Assembly: GCA_003576685.1 (NCBI GenBank)
Contig: QOZR01000021.1
Location: 1-43,045 of the forward strand
Direction: 5' to 3'
Source: Virgifigura deserti
GTDB lineage: Bacteria; Pseudomonadota; Alphaproteobacteria; Dongiales; Dongiaceae
DNA: 43,045 bases
Both the position numbers and the translations under genes were made by a program. Of this stretch, positions 1 through 8,364 are shown in pieces. Position 1 is the first letter of the stretch. Each line of letters begins with the position of its first letter. The notes beneath the pieces are model-generated. The model worked only from the letters and a program-made list of their open reading frames with translations. It was not told the DNA's origin and made no database searches.

Positions 1-451
1 GGTCCGGATGCAGGTACAAAAACCGGTGCGTGAAGTGCCCGCCGCCCGAGAACCCGTAGAGCAGGAACCGCTCCCCCGCGAGCCGGTAGCGCTCCCGCAC
101 CTCCGCCACCATCGACAGGAGAACGGCGTCGTAATGCAGCGCCTCGTGGCGCAGCAGCTTGTAACTCGAAAGGTCGTCAGGCGTGACGATGCCGACAGGG
201 AAAAGCGGCGCTAGCACGATCACGCCATGCTCCTCGGCGAAATCGGCGAAGGCATCGCGATAGTTCTGCATCCCGCGCTCGGTGCCGTGCACGATGACGG
301 CGAGCGGATACCGGTCGCTTCCCTCCTCGTCATAGTCCTCGGGCACATAGGCGCAGTAGCTGAAGCGCTGATCGAGCTGGCAGGCATAGACCGTCGTGCG
401 GCCGAAATCATAGTAGGAAAGACGTTTGCCGTGCTGCGTCGGCCGAGCCAT
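1..451 (-). CDS. alpha/beta hydrolase (partial, 3' end beyond the left edge)
   Basis: The reverse strand is open from an ATG at 451 to the window edge, giving the first 150 residues. The start is supported by a strong ribosome binding site (AAGGAG, 7 bases upstream). Seen in the product: a beta-strand plus oxyanion-type segment (LAVIVHG, about residue 50) and a nucleophile elbow G-F-S-G-G with the serine near residue 135, both typical of alpha/beta hydrolases such as esterases and PHB-depolymerase-like enzymes. There is no signal peptide, so the enzyme is probably cytoplasmic. The acid and histidine of the triad would lie beyond the edge. The substrate cannot be named. Confidence 0.8.
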   Translation of the reverse strand, partial: MARPTQHGKRLSYYDFGRTTVYACQLDQRFSYCAYVPEDYDEEGSDRYPLAVIVHGTERGMQNYRDAFADFAEEHGVIVLAPLFPVGIVTPDDLSSYKLLRHEALHYDAVLLSMVAEVRERYRLAGERFLLYGFSGGGHFTHRFLYLHPD

Positions 452-872
452 GCCGTGCTCCTTCGCTGCTATCTTCGCGCCCCGCCCCAGGGTCGGAGGC
501 GCCGTTTGGAGCGCAGTTTCACATATTTTTAGTAGCATGAAAAGCGGCCTGTAGGTGTGGAACACCACCTGACCCAACTGACGCGTCTCCGCCTATTTCC
601 CTGCTCATAAAAGAAAAATTTGCACTTTCGAAAGAAATCCGGTGCGCCGCGCGAAGGCGCAAAACTGTCTTATGGCGGACTAGACGGCAAACAGCATGGT
701 GGTCGACGAGCTGCCCGGAGCGCTGTTGCCTGTGGCGCCGCCATCCGGATCGGTGTTCGCGACAGGAGCCGCAAGGACAGGCCGGGCGCACGCGGTCGAG
801 GTCGACCGGGCGGAGCCATTCACCAATACTTAATCACAATTCGGTTACGGCTTGCGGGAAAGGAGATCGACA
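452..872. other. intergenic region, probable divergent promoters
   Basis: This stretch separates the hydrolase (minus) from a small plus-strand ORF, and no convincing gene was found in it. It contains an A+T-rich block at about 596-640 with a perfect 10-bp palindrome CTTTCGAAAG (625-634). A short inverted repeat TGCGCC/GGCGCA (643-648 and 656-661) follows. Both could serve expression of the divergent genes; this is inference. Confidence 0.4.
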
Positions 873-1043
873 ATGCCCGAGAAACCGAAGACCGATCAGC
901 CTCCGCACCGGGAGATCCTTCTCGCGATCGAGGCGGTTCTGGGCGAGTCTTGCGCTTCTGTGTCCGACGGCTTCCCGTCACGCCGCGGCCGTGACGCCGC
1001 CCGCATGATCAGCCAAGCGCTCCGCCGCGCACGCGCGCACTAA
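873..1043 (+). CDS. small hypothetical protein (56 aa)
   Basis: A short ORF begins at an ATG preceded by a good ribosome binding site (GGAAAGGAGAT, 858-868). An in-frame start further upstream (852) lacks such a site, so 873 is preferred. The product is charged and predicted largely helical, with an Arg-rich C-terminus (SQALRRARAH) and no signal peptide or membrane segment. I do not recognise the family. A perfect hairpin follows 37 bases after the stop, consistent with a short independent transcription unit. The ribosome binding site and terminator-like hairpin are the main arguments that it is real. Confidence 0.5.
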   Translation: MPEKPKTDQPPHREILLAIEAVLGESCASVSDGFPSRRGRDAARMISQALRRARAH

Positions 1044-1080
1044 CGTTTCCATCACGATGGATCCAGCGCACAAGCGAATA

Positions 1081-1108
1081 CGGCCCAGGCGTTTTCAGGC
1101 CTGGGCCG
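1081..1108. terminator. hairpin between convergent genes
   Basis: A perfect 10-bp stem CGGCCCAGGC/GCCTGGGCCG with an 8-base loop lies between the small plus-strand ORF and the end of the RND permease gene on the minus strand. There is no clear T-run, so it may act as a bidirectional terminator or an mRNA 3' stabiliser. Confidence 0.5.
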
Positions 1109-1128
1109 CACTGTCCTGAAGTCCCAAC

Positions 1129-4100
1129 CTATTCAATCGTAGCCGGAGCCGGGCCTCCATGTCGGGCCGGGCGAGTCCTTTCGCCGCCGCCAAAGAAGCC
1201 GCGGACCGCCACGTAGAAGATAGGCGTGAAGATCAGGCCGAAAGCCGTGACGCCCAACATGCCGAAAAACACCGTGGTGCCGAGCGACTGACGCATCTCG
1301 GCCCCGGCGCCGGTTGCGATCACCAGCGGCACGACACCCAGAATGAAGGCGAAGGAGGTCATCAGGATCGGCCGCAGCCGCGTGCGTGCCGCCTGCACAG
1401 CCGCGTCGAAGCGGGTCGCGCCCTCGTCCTCCGCCTGCTTGGCGAACTCGACGATCAGGATCGCGTTCTTAGCGGCCAGACCGACCAGGACGACGAAGCC
1501 AACCTGAGCCAGGATGTTCACGTCCATGCCCCGGAACAGGAGTCCGCTGACTGCGGCCAAGAGACACATGGGCACGATCAGGATCACCGCCAGAGGCAGC
1601 GTCCAGCTCTCATATTGCGCGGCGAGCACGAGGAAGACGAAGACGATCGAGGCGGCAAAGACCAGGAGTCCGGAATCGCCGGCAAGCTTCTGCTGATAGG
1701 CCAACTCCGTCCATTCATAGCCGAAGCCGTCGGGCAGGCGCTCGGCCGCGAGACGCTCCATCGCCGCAAGCGCGTCGCTGGTCGAGAAGCCGGGCAGCGT
1801 GCTCCCCTGAACCTCCGCGGCCGGATACAGATTATAGCGCGGTACGCGGTAGGGGCCGGTGATGTCGCGGAATTCGGCGACCGAGCCGATCGGCACCATC
1901 TCGCCCGATGCATTCCGCGTCTTGAGGTTGGCGACGTCGCGAACCTCCTGCCGGAAGGCACCATCGGCCTGTGCGGTGACCCGGAAGGTGCGCCCGAGAT
2001 AGTTGAACTCGTTGACGTAGGCAGAGCCGACATAGACCTCCAACGCCTCGGAGACCCGGTCGGCCGAGACGCCGAGTATTTCCGCCCTCACCCGGTCGAT
2101 GTCGGCGTAGATCTTCGGCGTTCCGGTGTTGAACAGCGAGAATACCCCGGCGAGGCCCGGCGTCTCGTTGGCGGCCGCGACCAGATCCTGGGCCGCGGCC
2201 GCCAGCGCCTCCGGCCCGTATCCCTGCCGGTCCTGTAGCATCATCTTGAAGCCGCCGGCGGTGCCGATTCCGCGCACCGGCGGCGGGGGAATCGTGATGA
2301 TGAAGGCCTCCTGTATCGCGCCGAGCCGTCCGCTCAGATCGGCGAGGATACGATCCGCGCTGAGGCCCTTCTCCGCACGCTCAGGAAAGGGCGCCAGGGC
2401 CGAGAAGATCGCCCCGGCATTGGACGCATTCGTGAATGTCGCGCCGTCGAAACCCGCGAACGGGACGGCGTGGACAACGCCCTCCGTGTCCAGGATGACC
2501 TTGGTCGCCTGCCGGACGACGGCGTCGGTCCGCGAGAGGGAGGCGCCCGGCGGCAGTTGGACGACGGTGATGAGATAGCCCTGGTCCTGCTGCGGGATGA
2601 AGCCCGTGGGAGCGCGGTCGAACTGCCAGGCGGTCAGCCCGACGAGGCCGCCATAGACCACGAGCATCAGCACCGAGAGCCGGGCCAGCCGCCGCGTCAG
2701 CCTGCCATAGCCGAAGGACAGTCTGTCGAACAGATTATTGAAGCCCCGGAAGAACGCTCGCACGGGGCGCGTCAGGAAGGAGCCCCCTGCCTCATGCTCG
2801 CGGTGCGGCTTGAAAAGGAGGGCGCAGAGCGCCGGGCTGAGCGTCAGCGATACGAACAGGGAGATCGCCGTCGAGGCGGCGATCGTGACCGCAAACTGGC
2901 GGAAGAACTGGCCGGAGATCCCGGTCATGAAGGCGGCGGGAACGAACACCGCTGAGAGAACCAGGGCGATCGCCACCAGGGCGCCGCCGACCTCGTCCAT
3001 CGTCCGGTGCGCCGCCTCCTTGGGACTCATCCCGCGACGCAGGTTGCGCTCGACGTTTTCGACGACGACGATCGCGTCATCGACGACGATGCCGATGGCC
3101 AGCACGAGGCCGAACAGCGACAGATTGTTGAGGGAGAACCCGAGGGCCGCCAGAACCGCGAAGGTGCCGATCAGCGATATCGGGATCGCCACGATGGGAA
3201 CGATCGAGGCGCGCCAGGTCTGCAGGAACAGGACCACCACCACGACCACGAGGATGACGGCCTCGAAGATGGTCTTGACCACCTCGTTCGCGGATTCGGC
3301 GATGAACTCGGTCGGGTTGTAGACGACGTCGTACTGCAGGCCCGGAGGAAAGGACCGGGACAACTCCTCCATCGTCTCGAGGACCCGCTCGGCGGCGTCG
3401 AGGGCGTTCGATCCCGGTCGCTGGAAGATAAGGAGTGGAACGGCGCGGCGCTCGTCGAGGTAGCCGTTGGCGTTATAGTCCTGGGCGCCGAGCTCGACCC
3501 GCGCAATGTCGCGGAGCCGAGTCACACGGCCGCCGGGCTCCGTCTTGACGACGATATTCTCGAACTGCTTCGCATCGACCAGTCGGCCCAGCGTCTCGAT
3601 GTTGAGCTGGAAGGCCCCCGGCGTCGGCACCGGCGGCTGATTTAGCACGCCGGACGCGACCTGCACATTCTGGGACCGTAGTGCCGCGACGACCTCGCCG
3701 GCAGTCATGCCCCGCGCGGCTACCTTGTCGGGGTCGAGCCAGATGCGCATCGCATAGTCGCGGGCGCCGAAGACGCGGACATCGCCGACCCCGTCGATCC
3801 GGGAGAGGACATCGCGCACCTGCAGCGTCGCATAGTTGGAGACATAGAGCGGGTCGCGCGACCCGTCCGGCGAGCTGAGATGGATCACCATCAGCATGTC
3901 CGGCGAGTTCTTGCGCACCGTGACGCCCAAGCGGCGCACCGTCTCCGGAAGCCTGGGCTCCGCCACGGCGACACGGTTCTGGACGAGCACCTGTGCCGCA
4001 TCCAGGTCCGTTCCCAGCTTGAAGGTGATGGTCAGCGAGAGAGACCCGTCGCCGGTCGCCTGGGAAACCATGTAGAGCATGTTCTCGACGCCGTTGATCT

Positions 4101-4308
4101 CCTGCTCCAGCGGCGTGGCGACGGTATTGCTCAAGACCTCGGCCGAGGCACCGGGATAGCTCGCCCTCACCTCGATCGTGGGCGGCGCGATCTCGGGATA
4201 CTCCGCCACCGGCAAGGTGAAATAGGCGAAGCCGCCGATGAGCGTGATCAGAATCGACAGGACCGTCGCGAAAATCGGCCGGTCGATGAAGAAGTGCGAA
4301 AGGCGCAT
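1129..4308 (-). CDS. RND multidrug efflux permease, HAE1 (AcrB/MexF) family
   Basis: This 1059-residue inner-membrane proton-drug antiporter has the usual length for the HAE1 family and the standard N-terminus (MRLSHFFIDRPIFATVLSI). The proton-relay aspartates are in TM4 (GIVVDDAIVVVENVERN). The TM10 lysine is in GLAAKNAILIVEF. Two large periplasmic porter/docking regions lie between TM1-2 and TM7-8. It forms a tripartite pump with the adaptor encoded immediately upstream, 16 bases away, so the two are co-transcribed. No outer-membrane channel gene lies downstream, and the pump presumably borrows a TolC-type channel encoded elsewhere. Sequence style is closest to the MexF/BepE branch, but the substrate range cannot be read from sequence. 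Confidence 0.95.
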   Translation of the reverse strand: MRLSHFFIDRPIFATVLSILITLIGGFAYFTLPVAEYPEIAPPTIEVRASYPGASAEVLSNTVATPLEQEINGVENMLYMVSQATGDGSLSLTITFKLGTDLDAAQVLVQNRVAVAEPRLPETVRRLGVTVRKNSPDMLMVIHLSSPDGSRDPLYVSNYATLQVRDVLSRIDGVGDVRVFGARDYAMRIWLDPDKVAARGMTAGEVVAALRSQNVQVASGVLNQPPVPTPGAFQLNIETLGRLVDAKQFENIVVKTEPGGRVTRLRDIARVELGAQDYNANGYLDERRAVPLLIFQRPGSNALDAAERVLETMEELSRSFPPGLQYDVVYNPTEFIAESANEVVKTIFEAVILVVVVVVLFLQTWRASIVPIVAIPISLIGTFAVLAALGFSLNNLSLFGLVLAIGIVVDDAIVVVENVERNLRRGMSPKEAAHRTMDEVGGALVAIALVLSAVFVPAAFMTGISGQFFRQFAVTIAASTAISLFVSLTLSPALCALLFKPHREHEAGGSFLTRPVRAFFRGFNNLFDRLSFGYGRLTRRLARLSVLMLVVYGGLVGLTAWQFDRAPTGFIPQQDQGYLITVVQLPPGASLSRTDAVVRQATKVILDTEGVVHAVPFAGFDGATFTNASNAGAIFSALAPFPERAEKGLSADRILADLSGRLGAIQEAFIITIPPPPVRGIGTAGGFKMMLQDRQGYGPEALAAAAQDLVAAANETPGLAGVFSLFNTGTPKIYADIDRVRAEILGVSADRVSEALEVYVGSAYVNEFNYLGRTFRVTAQADGAFRQEVRDVANLKTRNASGEMVPIGSVAEFRDITGPYRVPRYNLYPAAEVQGSTLPGFSTSDALAAMERLAAERLPDGFGYEWTELAYQQKLAGDSGLLVFAASIVFVFLVLAAQYESWTLPLAVILIVPMCLLAAVSGLLFRGMDVNILAQVGFVVLVGLAAKNAILIVEFAKQAEDEGATRFDAAVQAARTRLRPILMTSFAFILGVVPLVIATGAGAEMRQSLGTTVFFGMLGVTAFGLIFTPIFYVAVRGFFGGGERTRPARHGGPAPATIE

Positions 4309-4324
4309 GGTGCCGTGCTCCGGC

Positions 4325-5635
4325 TCAGCTTTGCGACTGCGCGGGCTCGATCTTGCCCGGCTGCGGCGTCACCTTGGCGCCCGGACGGGCGCGCATCAGG
4401 CCGTTGATGATGAGGCGATCGGTGGGCGCCAAGCCCTCGCGGATGACCCGCAACCCAAGCTCCATCGGGCCGGGCCGAACCACCCGCGGCTCGACGGTGC
4501 CGTCCTCCGTGACAATCATGATCACCTTGCGGGACTGGTCGGTGACGACCGCGCTGTCGGGCACGAGAATCGCCTCGTAGAGTTCCGAGCCCGGCATGCG
4601 CAGGTGACCGAACTGACCGGGCGTGATGAAGAAATCCGGGTTGGGAAGGATTGCGCGCACGCGGATCGTCCCCGCGCTGCGGTCGACCTGATTGTCGACG
4701 AAGTCGATCCGCCCTCCGCGCGCCGCGCCCCACCCCTCCTCATCGAACAGGCGAACCTGGACGGGGATTCCGCCGTTCCGCGTCGATTCGAGGCGCCCGT
4801 CGGCCACCGCCCGCTGATAGGCGAGGAAGTTGGATTCGCTCAGGTCGAAGACGAATTGGATGGGGTCAAGCGACACGATCGTGGTGAGCAGGCTGGTGCC
4901 GCCGCCGGAGCCGCCGCTGACCAGGCTGCCGACGCTCACTTCGTTGCGGCTGACGCGCCCGGTGACCGGCGCCGTGACCCGCGTGAAGACGAGATCCAGT
5001 TCCGCCGCCCGCACGGCGGCCTGCGCCGACTCGACGGCCGCGGCCGCGGCGCGCATCTCCTGCACACGCTGGTCATAGGTGCTCGCGGCGACCACGTTCG
5101 TCTCGCGCAACTGATCGGCCCGCTCCAGCTGGGCATTCGCGAGCTCCAGGCGAGCCGCGGCCTGCGCGAGCTGTGCCTTGGCGGAAGCCAGCGCGATTTC
5201 AAACGGCCGCGGATCGATCACGAAGAGCAGATCGCCCTTCTCGACGATCTGCCCGTCCTCGAAATGGATCGAATCGAGATAGCCGCTGACACGGGCGCGA
5301 ACCTCGACATACTCCACCGCGGCGAACTGGCCGGTATATTCGTCCCACTCGACGATCTTGCGCTGCAGCGGCGCGCTCACGGTGACCGTGGGAGGCGGCG
5401 GCGCCGCAATCGAGGCGTTCGCGACCTCCACCGCCCTGCTCCAAGGCTGGTTGAAATACCAGTAGGCGGCGCCCGCCCCGAACAAGGTCAGCAGGACGGC
5501 GACCGACCGGACCGCCAGCCTCTTCCATTCCGATCCGGTCCGCCCGGATCCGGACTCGCCGTCGATCGGCCCGCCGGCGGCGCGATCCTGCGCCGCCCGA
5601 GAACCGCTCCGTTCACCTTCAGGATTCTGCGTCAT
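4325..5635 (-). CDS. RND efflux periplasmic adaptor (membrane fusion protein, HlyD/AcrA family)
   Basis: The product links the RND permease to an outer-membrane channel. From the chosen ATG it has 436 residues: a hydrophilic N-terminus, one anchor helix (about residues 41-60), a lipoyl half-motif (ARVSGYLDSIHFEDGQIVEKGDLLFVID), an Ala-rich coiled-coil hairpin, the second lipoyl half (VTAPVTGRVSRNEVSVGSLV) and beta-barrel/membrane-proximal domains. There is no lipobox, so it is anchored by the helix. An upstream in-frame ATG at 5698 also has a weak ribosome binding site. The start at 5635 is preferred because GGGA precedes it and the protein then matches the family better; this is not certain. 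It is the first gene of the pump operon and lies downstream of a palindromic operator. Confidence 0.9.
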   Translation of the reverse strand: MTQNPEGERSGSRAAQDRAAGGPIDGESGSGRTGSEWKRLAVRSVAVLLTLFGAGAAYWYFNQPWSRAVEVANASIAAPPPPTVTVSAPLQRKIVEWDEYTGQFAAVEYVEVRARVSGYLDSIHFEDGQIVEKGDLLFVIDPRPFEIALASAKAQLAQAAARLELANAQLERADQLRETNVVAASTYDQRVQEMRAAAAAVESAQAAVRAAELDLVFTRVTAPVTGRVSRNEVSVGSLVSGGSGGGTSLLTTIVSLDPIQFVFDLSESNFLAYQRAVADGRLESTRNGGIPVQVRLFDEEGWGAARGGRIDFVDNQVDRSAGTIRVRAILPNPDFFITPGQFGHLRMPGSELYEAILVPDSAVVTDQSRKVIMIVTEDGTVEPRVVRPGPMELGLRVIREGLAPTDRLIINGLMRARPGAKVTPQPGKIEPAQSQS

Positions 5636-5785
5636 CACGATGATGTCCCTTGATAAAGAGATTGGTTCAAGCCGTGCGGCCCAGGCGGCGGACGGCATCG
5701 ATCACCTGGCGCCGAAAAAACTTGGCGGCGTCGGTGCGGCCTTGACTCCTGATCGTCATCTTCCCCTCACATTTCCGACATATTG

Positions 5786-5799
5786 GGACCGATCGGTCC
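5786..5799. promoter_or_regulatory. palindromic operator, probable TetR binding site
   Basis: GGACCGATCGGTCC is a perfect 14-bp palindrome. It lies between the TetR-family gene (ending at 5845) and the start of the adaptor/permease operon (5635). Such short, nearly gapless palindromes are typical operators of AcrR-like TetR repressors, so the adjacent regulator is the obvious ligand. An AT-containing CAATAT on the minus strand beside it could be a -10 element. That placement would let a bound repressor block RNA polymerase. Confidence 0.65.
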
Positions 5800-5844
5800 G
5801 GAATTCTTACGAAAATAACCTCGCTGGCCACCCGCCGCAGCAGT

Positions 5845-6426
5845 TCAGTTCAGCGCGGCCATCATGACGGCGAGAGAATCTTCGAGGCGACCGGGCTCGG
5901 ACTTCGCCCGGGCCATGACCTGAAGCCCGCTGAGGCCGACCGTCAGGAACCGGGCGAGCCGGTGCGCGTCGTGCTGGCCGCCGATGGAGCCGTCGGCCTG
6001 GCCGCGACGGATGGCGTCGGCAAAGATCTCCTCGGTCGCGCTCAGGTGCCGTTCGATCTGCCGGCGAACCGACGGATCGTGCGGCGCCAACTCGACCGCT
6101 TCGTTGCAGCTCATGCAACCGCGGCCATTGCTCTGCGGGCAGGCCTTGTCGACGACGGCGTAGAAGAACGACTCGATCGACTGGCGCGCCGGGCAGCCGT
6201 CGTCAAGCCGCGCGCGAAGCTGCGCGAGCTGTGCGTCCTGGTAGCGCGTCAGCGCCTCCCGGAACAGCTCCTGCTTGCTGCCGAAGGTCTCGTAAAAGCT
6301 GCTCTTGCTCAGCCCCATAGCCGCGAGCAGGTCGGCGAGCGACGACCCCTCATAGCCGTGCCGCCAGAACACCTCCAGGGCCTTGTGCAGCGCCTCGCGC
6401 TCGTCGAATTCCTTGGGCCTAGCCAT
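5845..6426 (-). CDS. TetR/AcrR family transcriptional regulator
   Basis: This 193-residue regulator has the TetR helix-turn-helix near residues 27-50 (SLADLLAAMGLSKSSFYETFGSK). Its C-terminal ligand domain contains a Cys-rich stretch (ACPQSNGRGCMSCNEAVEL) that is common in a subgroup of TetR proteins controlling efflux pumps or stress responses. The start at 6426 follows a clear GAGAGGATCGAGG site; longer in-frame extensions upstream do not resemble the family. It lies just upstream of, and in the same direction as, the RND pump genes, with a perfect palindrome in the gap. It most likely represses the pump and is released by a substrate. Whether the cysteines sense electrophiles is a guess. 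Confidence 0.9.
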   Translation of the reverse strand: MARPKEFDEREALHKALEVFWRHGYEGSSLADLLAAMGLSKSSFYETFGSKQELFREALTRYQDAQLAQLRARLDDGCPARQSIESFFYAVVDKACPQSNGRGCMSCNEAVELAPHDPSVRRQIERHLSATEEIFADAIRRGQADGSIGGQHDAHRLARFLTVGLSGLQVMARAKSEPGRLEDSLAVMMAALN

Positions 6427-6508
6427 GACCTCGATCCTCTCTGGCCGCTGAGATAGGCATTCCGGACCAGCCTGTCCAGAACCCAGGAGCAATTTTTTTT
6501 CGACGTGC

Positions 6509-7534
6509 TCAGGCCACGCTTTCGAAACCTTGAAGGAAACTGACGAGATTCCCGCCCAACTCCGGCGACAAATATCCGCCTTCCTGGACCAGGACCGTTG
6601 GAATCCCGATCCGCGCAATGGCCGCGCCGATGGCGCCGAAGCCGGCCGTCGTGATCGCCAGACCCTTCAGCGGATCGCCCTCATAGGCATCGAGCCCCAG
6701 CGCCACCACCAGCGCGCCGGGCGTGAAAACCTTGATAAAGGCGACGACGCGCTTGAGCTCACGCAGATAAGCCGCATCGCTCGTGCCGATCGGCAGCGGA
6801 ACATTAAGGTTGTATCCGAGCCCGGCGCCGGCGCCCCGCTCATGCGCATAGCCGGCGAAGAAGGGATAGAACTGCGCGGGGTCGGCATGCAGCGATAGAT
6901 GCAGCACGTCGGCGCGCCAGTAGAAGATGTCCTGCGTGCCATTGCCGTGATGCACGTCGACATCAAGGATGGCGACGCGGCCGAAGCGCGGCAGCAGCCA
7001 CTGCGCCGCGATCGCCGTGTTGTTGAGATAGCAGAAACCGCCGGCCTTGTCGGCATAGGCATGGTGGCCCGGCGGCCGGCACAGCGCGTAGGCGACGTGC
7101 TCGCCGTCGGCCACCAGCTGCGCCGCGTGGCAGGCGGTGTGCGCCGCCTGAACCGCCGCCGACCACGTCCCTGGGCCGATCGGGCAGGCGGTATCGGCCA
7201 TGTGATAGCCGGCCCGCCCGACGATGCTTTGCGGATAGCCGCCTCCCTCGCGCATGGGGTGTATGTTGGGCAGCACCTCGGGCGAGGCGTCGCCCAGAGA
7301 CTGCCACCGTTCATGCGCGGTCTCCAGGAAGTCGAGATATTCGGGCGTGTGGATCGCGGTGCGTGGACCGGAGCCGAAGTCCTCCGCCTCCACCACCCGA
7401 TGGCCGGCGGCCTCGACCGCCTGAAGGAGATGGTCGGCGCGGGCCGGCTGCTCGGCGCTGCGCTGCATCCGGCCACGAACCAGAAAAGACTGCGGATCAT
7501 GCGTCCGGTGCGCGTCGCTGTAGGCGACCTTCAT
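6509..7534 (-). CDS. aphA: acetylpolyamine amidohydrolase (class II histone-deacetylase-like)
   Basis: The enzyme deacetylates acetylated polyamines such as acetylputrescine, acetylcadaverine and acetylspermidine, using one zinc ion. At 341 residues it matches the length of the studied Mycoplana ramosa enzyme. Active-site elements are all present: the paired histidines in RPPGHHA (157-158), zinc ligands Asp191 and His193-195 region in LDVDVHHGNG, the third ligand in GLDAYEGDPL (Asp282), and the catalytic tyrosine after QEGG (Tyr321). The ATG follows AGAGG at good spacing. It begins 31 bases after the DUF1194 gene and may be co-transcribed with it. A general deacetylase role on other small amides cannot be excluded. 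Confidence 0.9.
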   Translation of the reverse strand: MKVAYSDAHRTHDPQSFLVRGRMQRSAEQPARADHLLQAVEAAGHRVVEAEDFGSGPRTAIHTPEYLDFLETAHERWQSLGDASPEVLPNIHPMREGGGYPQSIVGRAGYHMADTACPIGPGTWSAAVQAAHTACHAAQLVADGEHVAYALCRPPGHHAYADKAGGFCYLNNTAIAAQWLLPRFGRVAILDVDVHHGNGTQDIFYWRADVLHLSLHADPAQFYPFFAGYAHERGAGAGLGYNLNVPLPIGTSDAAYLRELKRVVAFIKVFTPGALVVALGLDAYEGDPLKGLAITTAGFGAIGAAIARIGIPTVLVQEGGYLSPELGGNLVSFLQGFESVA

Positions 7535-7565
7535 AACCGACCTCTCATGTTTTTCGTTGAAAGCT

Positions 7566-8321
7566 TCAGCGGCGCAGCGCCGTAAGCGCGCCCTTGGTCC
7601 ATGACGGGATCTGTGCCGGCATCAGATTTGCGATCTCCAGCACCATCTTCTGAAGCAGGGCGCGCGCGAAGTCGCTTCGATCCTGGGCCGCGATGACGAA
7701 GGCGCCGGGCCCGGCTATGACCTCGCTCTCATAGTTCTCGACCAGCAGCGGTCGGCCGGAGGGGCCGAGCGCGTCGGTCTGCAGGATTGCCAGGGCATTA
7801 ATCGTGATTCCGGCGTCTGCCGCGGCATCGCGGGCCGCCGGCGCGGGGACGATGCTCCGGTTGTCGGGATTGTCGCCGGAGACGTCGATGACGGCACGGG
7901 CCGGCTCGCAGGGGCATTTCTGCAACAACGCCGTCGCGTGAACCAGAACATCGCCGATCGCATTGTAGCTCTGCACCGAACGGGGCGCCGCGAGCACGGC
8001 TTGGGCGAATGCCTGCGCAGAGCCTTGGCCGTCGACAATCGCCCAGTCCACCACCGTCTGCGCCATGCCCGGTCCACCCCATTCGACATAGGCGATCGCA
8101 ATGCGCTGCAGCGGGCCGGACTGGATCGCGGCAAGCACGCGCTTGTCGGTCACCGCCAGCGCGATACCCTCCTTCTGCAGGCGGAACTCGGCCTCGTCGA
8201 TGCTGCCGGACGCATCGACCGCGAGAACGAGAGCCGTATCGACAGCGGTTTGCGCCACCGTCGGCGCCGACCAGAGCAGCACTGCAAGAAGCGCGGCAAG
8301 ATGCTTGGCAAGCTGATTCAT
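7566..8321 (-). CDS. secreted DUF1194 (von Willebrand A-like) protein
   Basis: This 251-residue protein has a cleavable signal peptide (residues 1 to about 23, ending in a TVAQ-type site). A single VWA-like domain follows. The MIDAS metal motif D-A-S-G-S is present near residue 36 (LVLAVDASGSID), and an Asn-Pro-Asp segment of the fold appears in VSGDNPDNRS. DUF1194 proteins are common in alphaproteobacteria and have no firm function; the fold suggests metal-dependent protein binding in the periplasm. A Cys pair (KCPCEP) may form a disulfide. It follows the TTT permease gene by 43 bases on the same strand, so read-through from that operon is possible, but a functional link is not evident. Confidence 0.85.
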   Translation of the reverse strand: MNQLAKHLAALLAVLLWSAPTVAQTAVDTALVLAVDASGSIDEAEFRLQKEGIALAVTDKRVLAAIQSGPLQRIAIAYVEWGGPGMAQTVVDWAIVDGQGSAQAFAQAVLAAPRSVQSYNAIGDVLVHATALLQKCPCEPARAVIDVSGDNPDNRSIVPAPAARDAAADAGITINALAILQTDALGPSGRPLLVENYESEVIAGPGAFVIAAQDRSDFARALLQKMVLEIANLMPAQIPSWTKGALTALRR

Positions 8322-8364
8322 CTTGTAGTTCCGACCCTGTTCGACAGGACAACGACATAGTCTA

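Noticed and set aside
519..994. Two overlapping open frames in the first intergenic region
   Set aside because: They overlap on opposite strands, are Arg-rich, and lack ribosome binding sites and domains.
4238..5653. Plus-strand frame of about 470 codons opposite the adaptor gene
   Set aside because: Antisense shadow with skewed composition and no domains.
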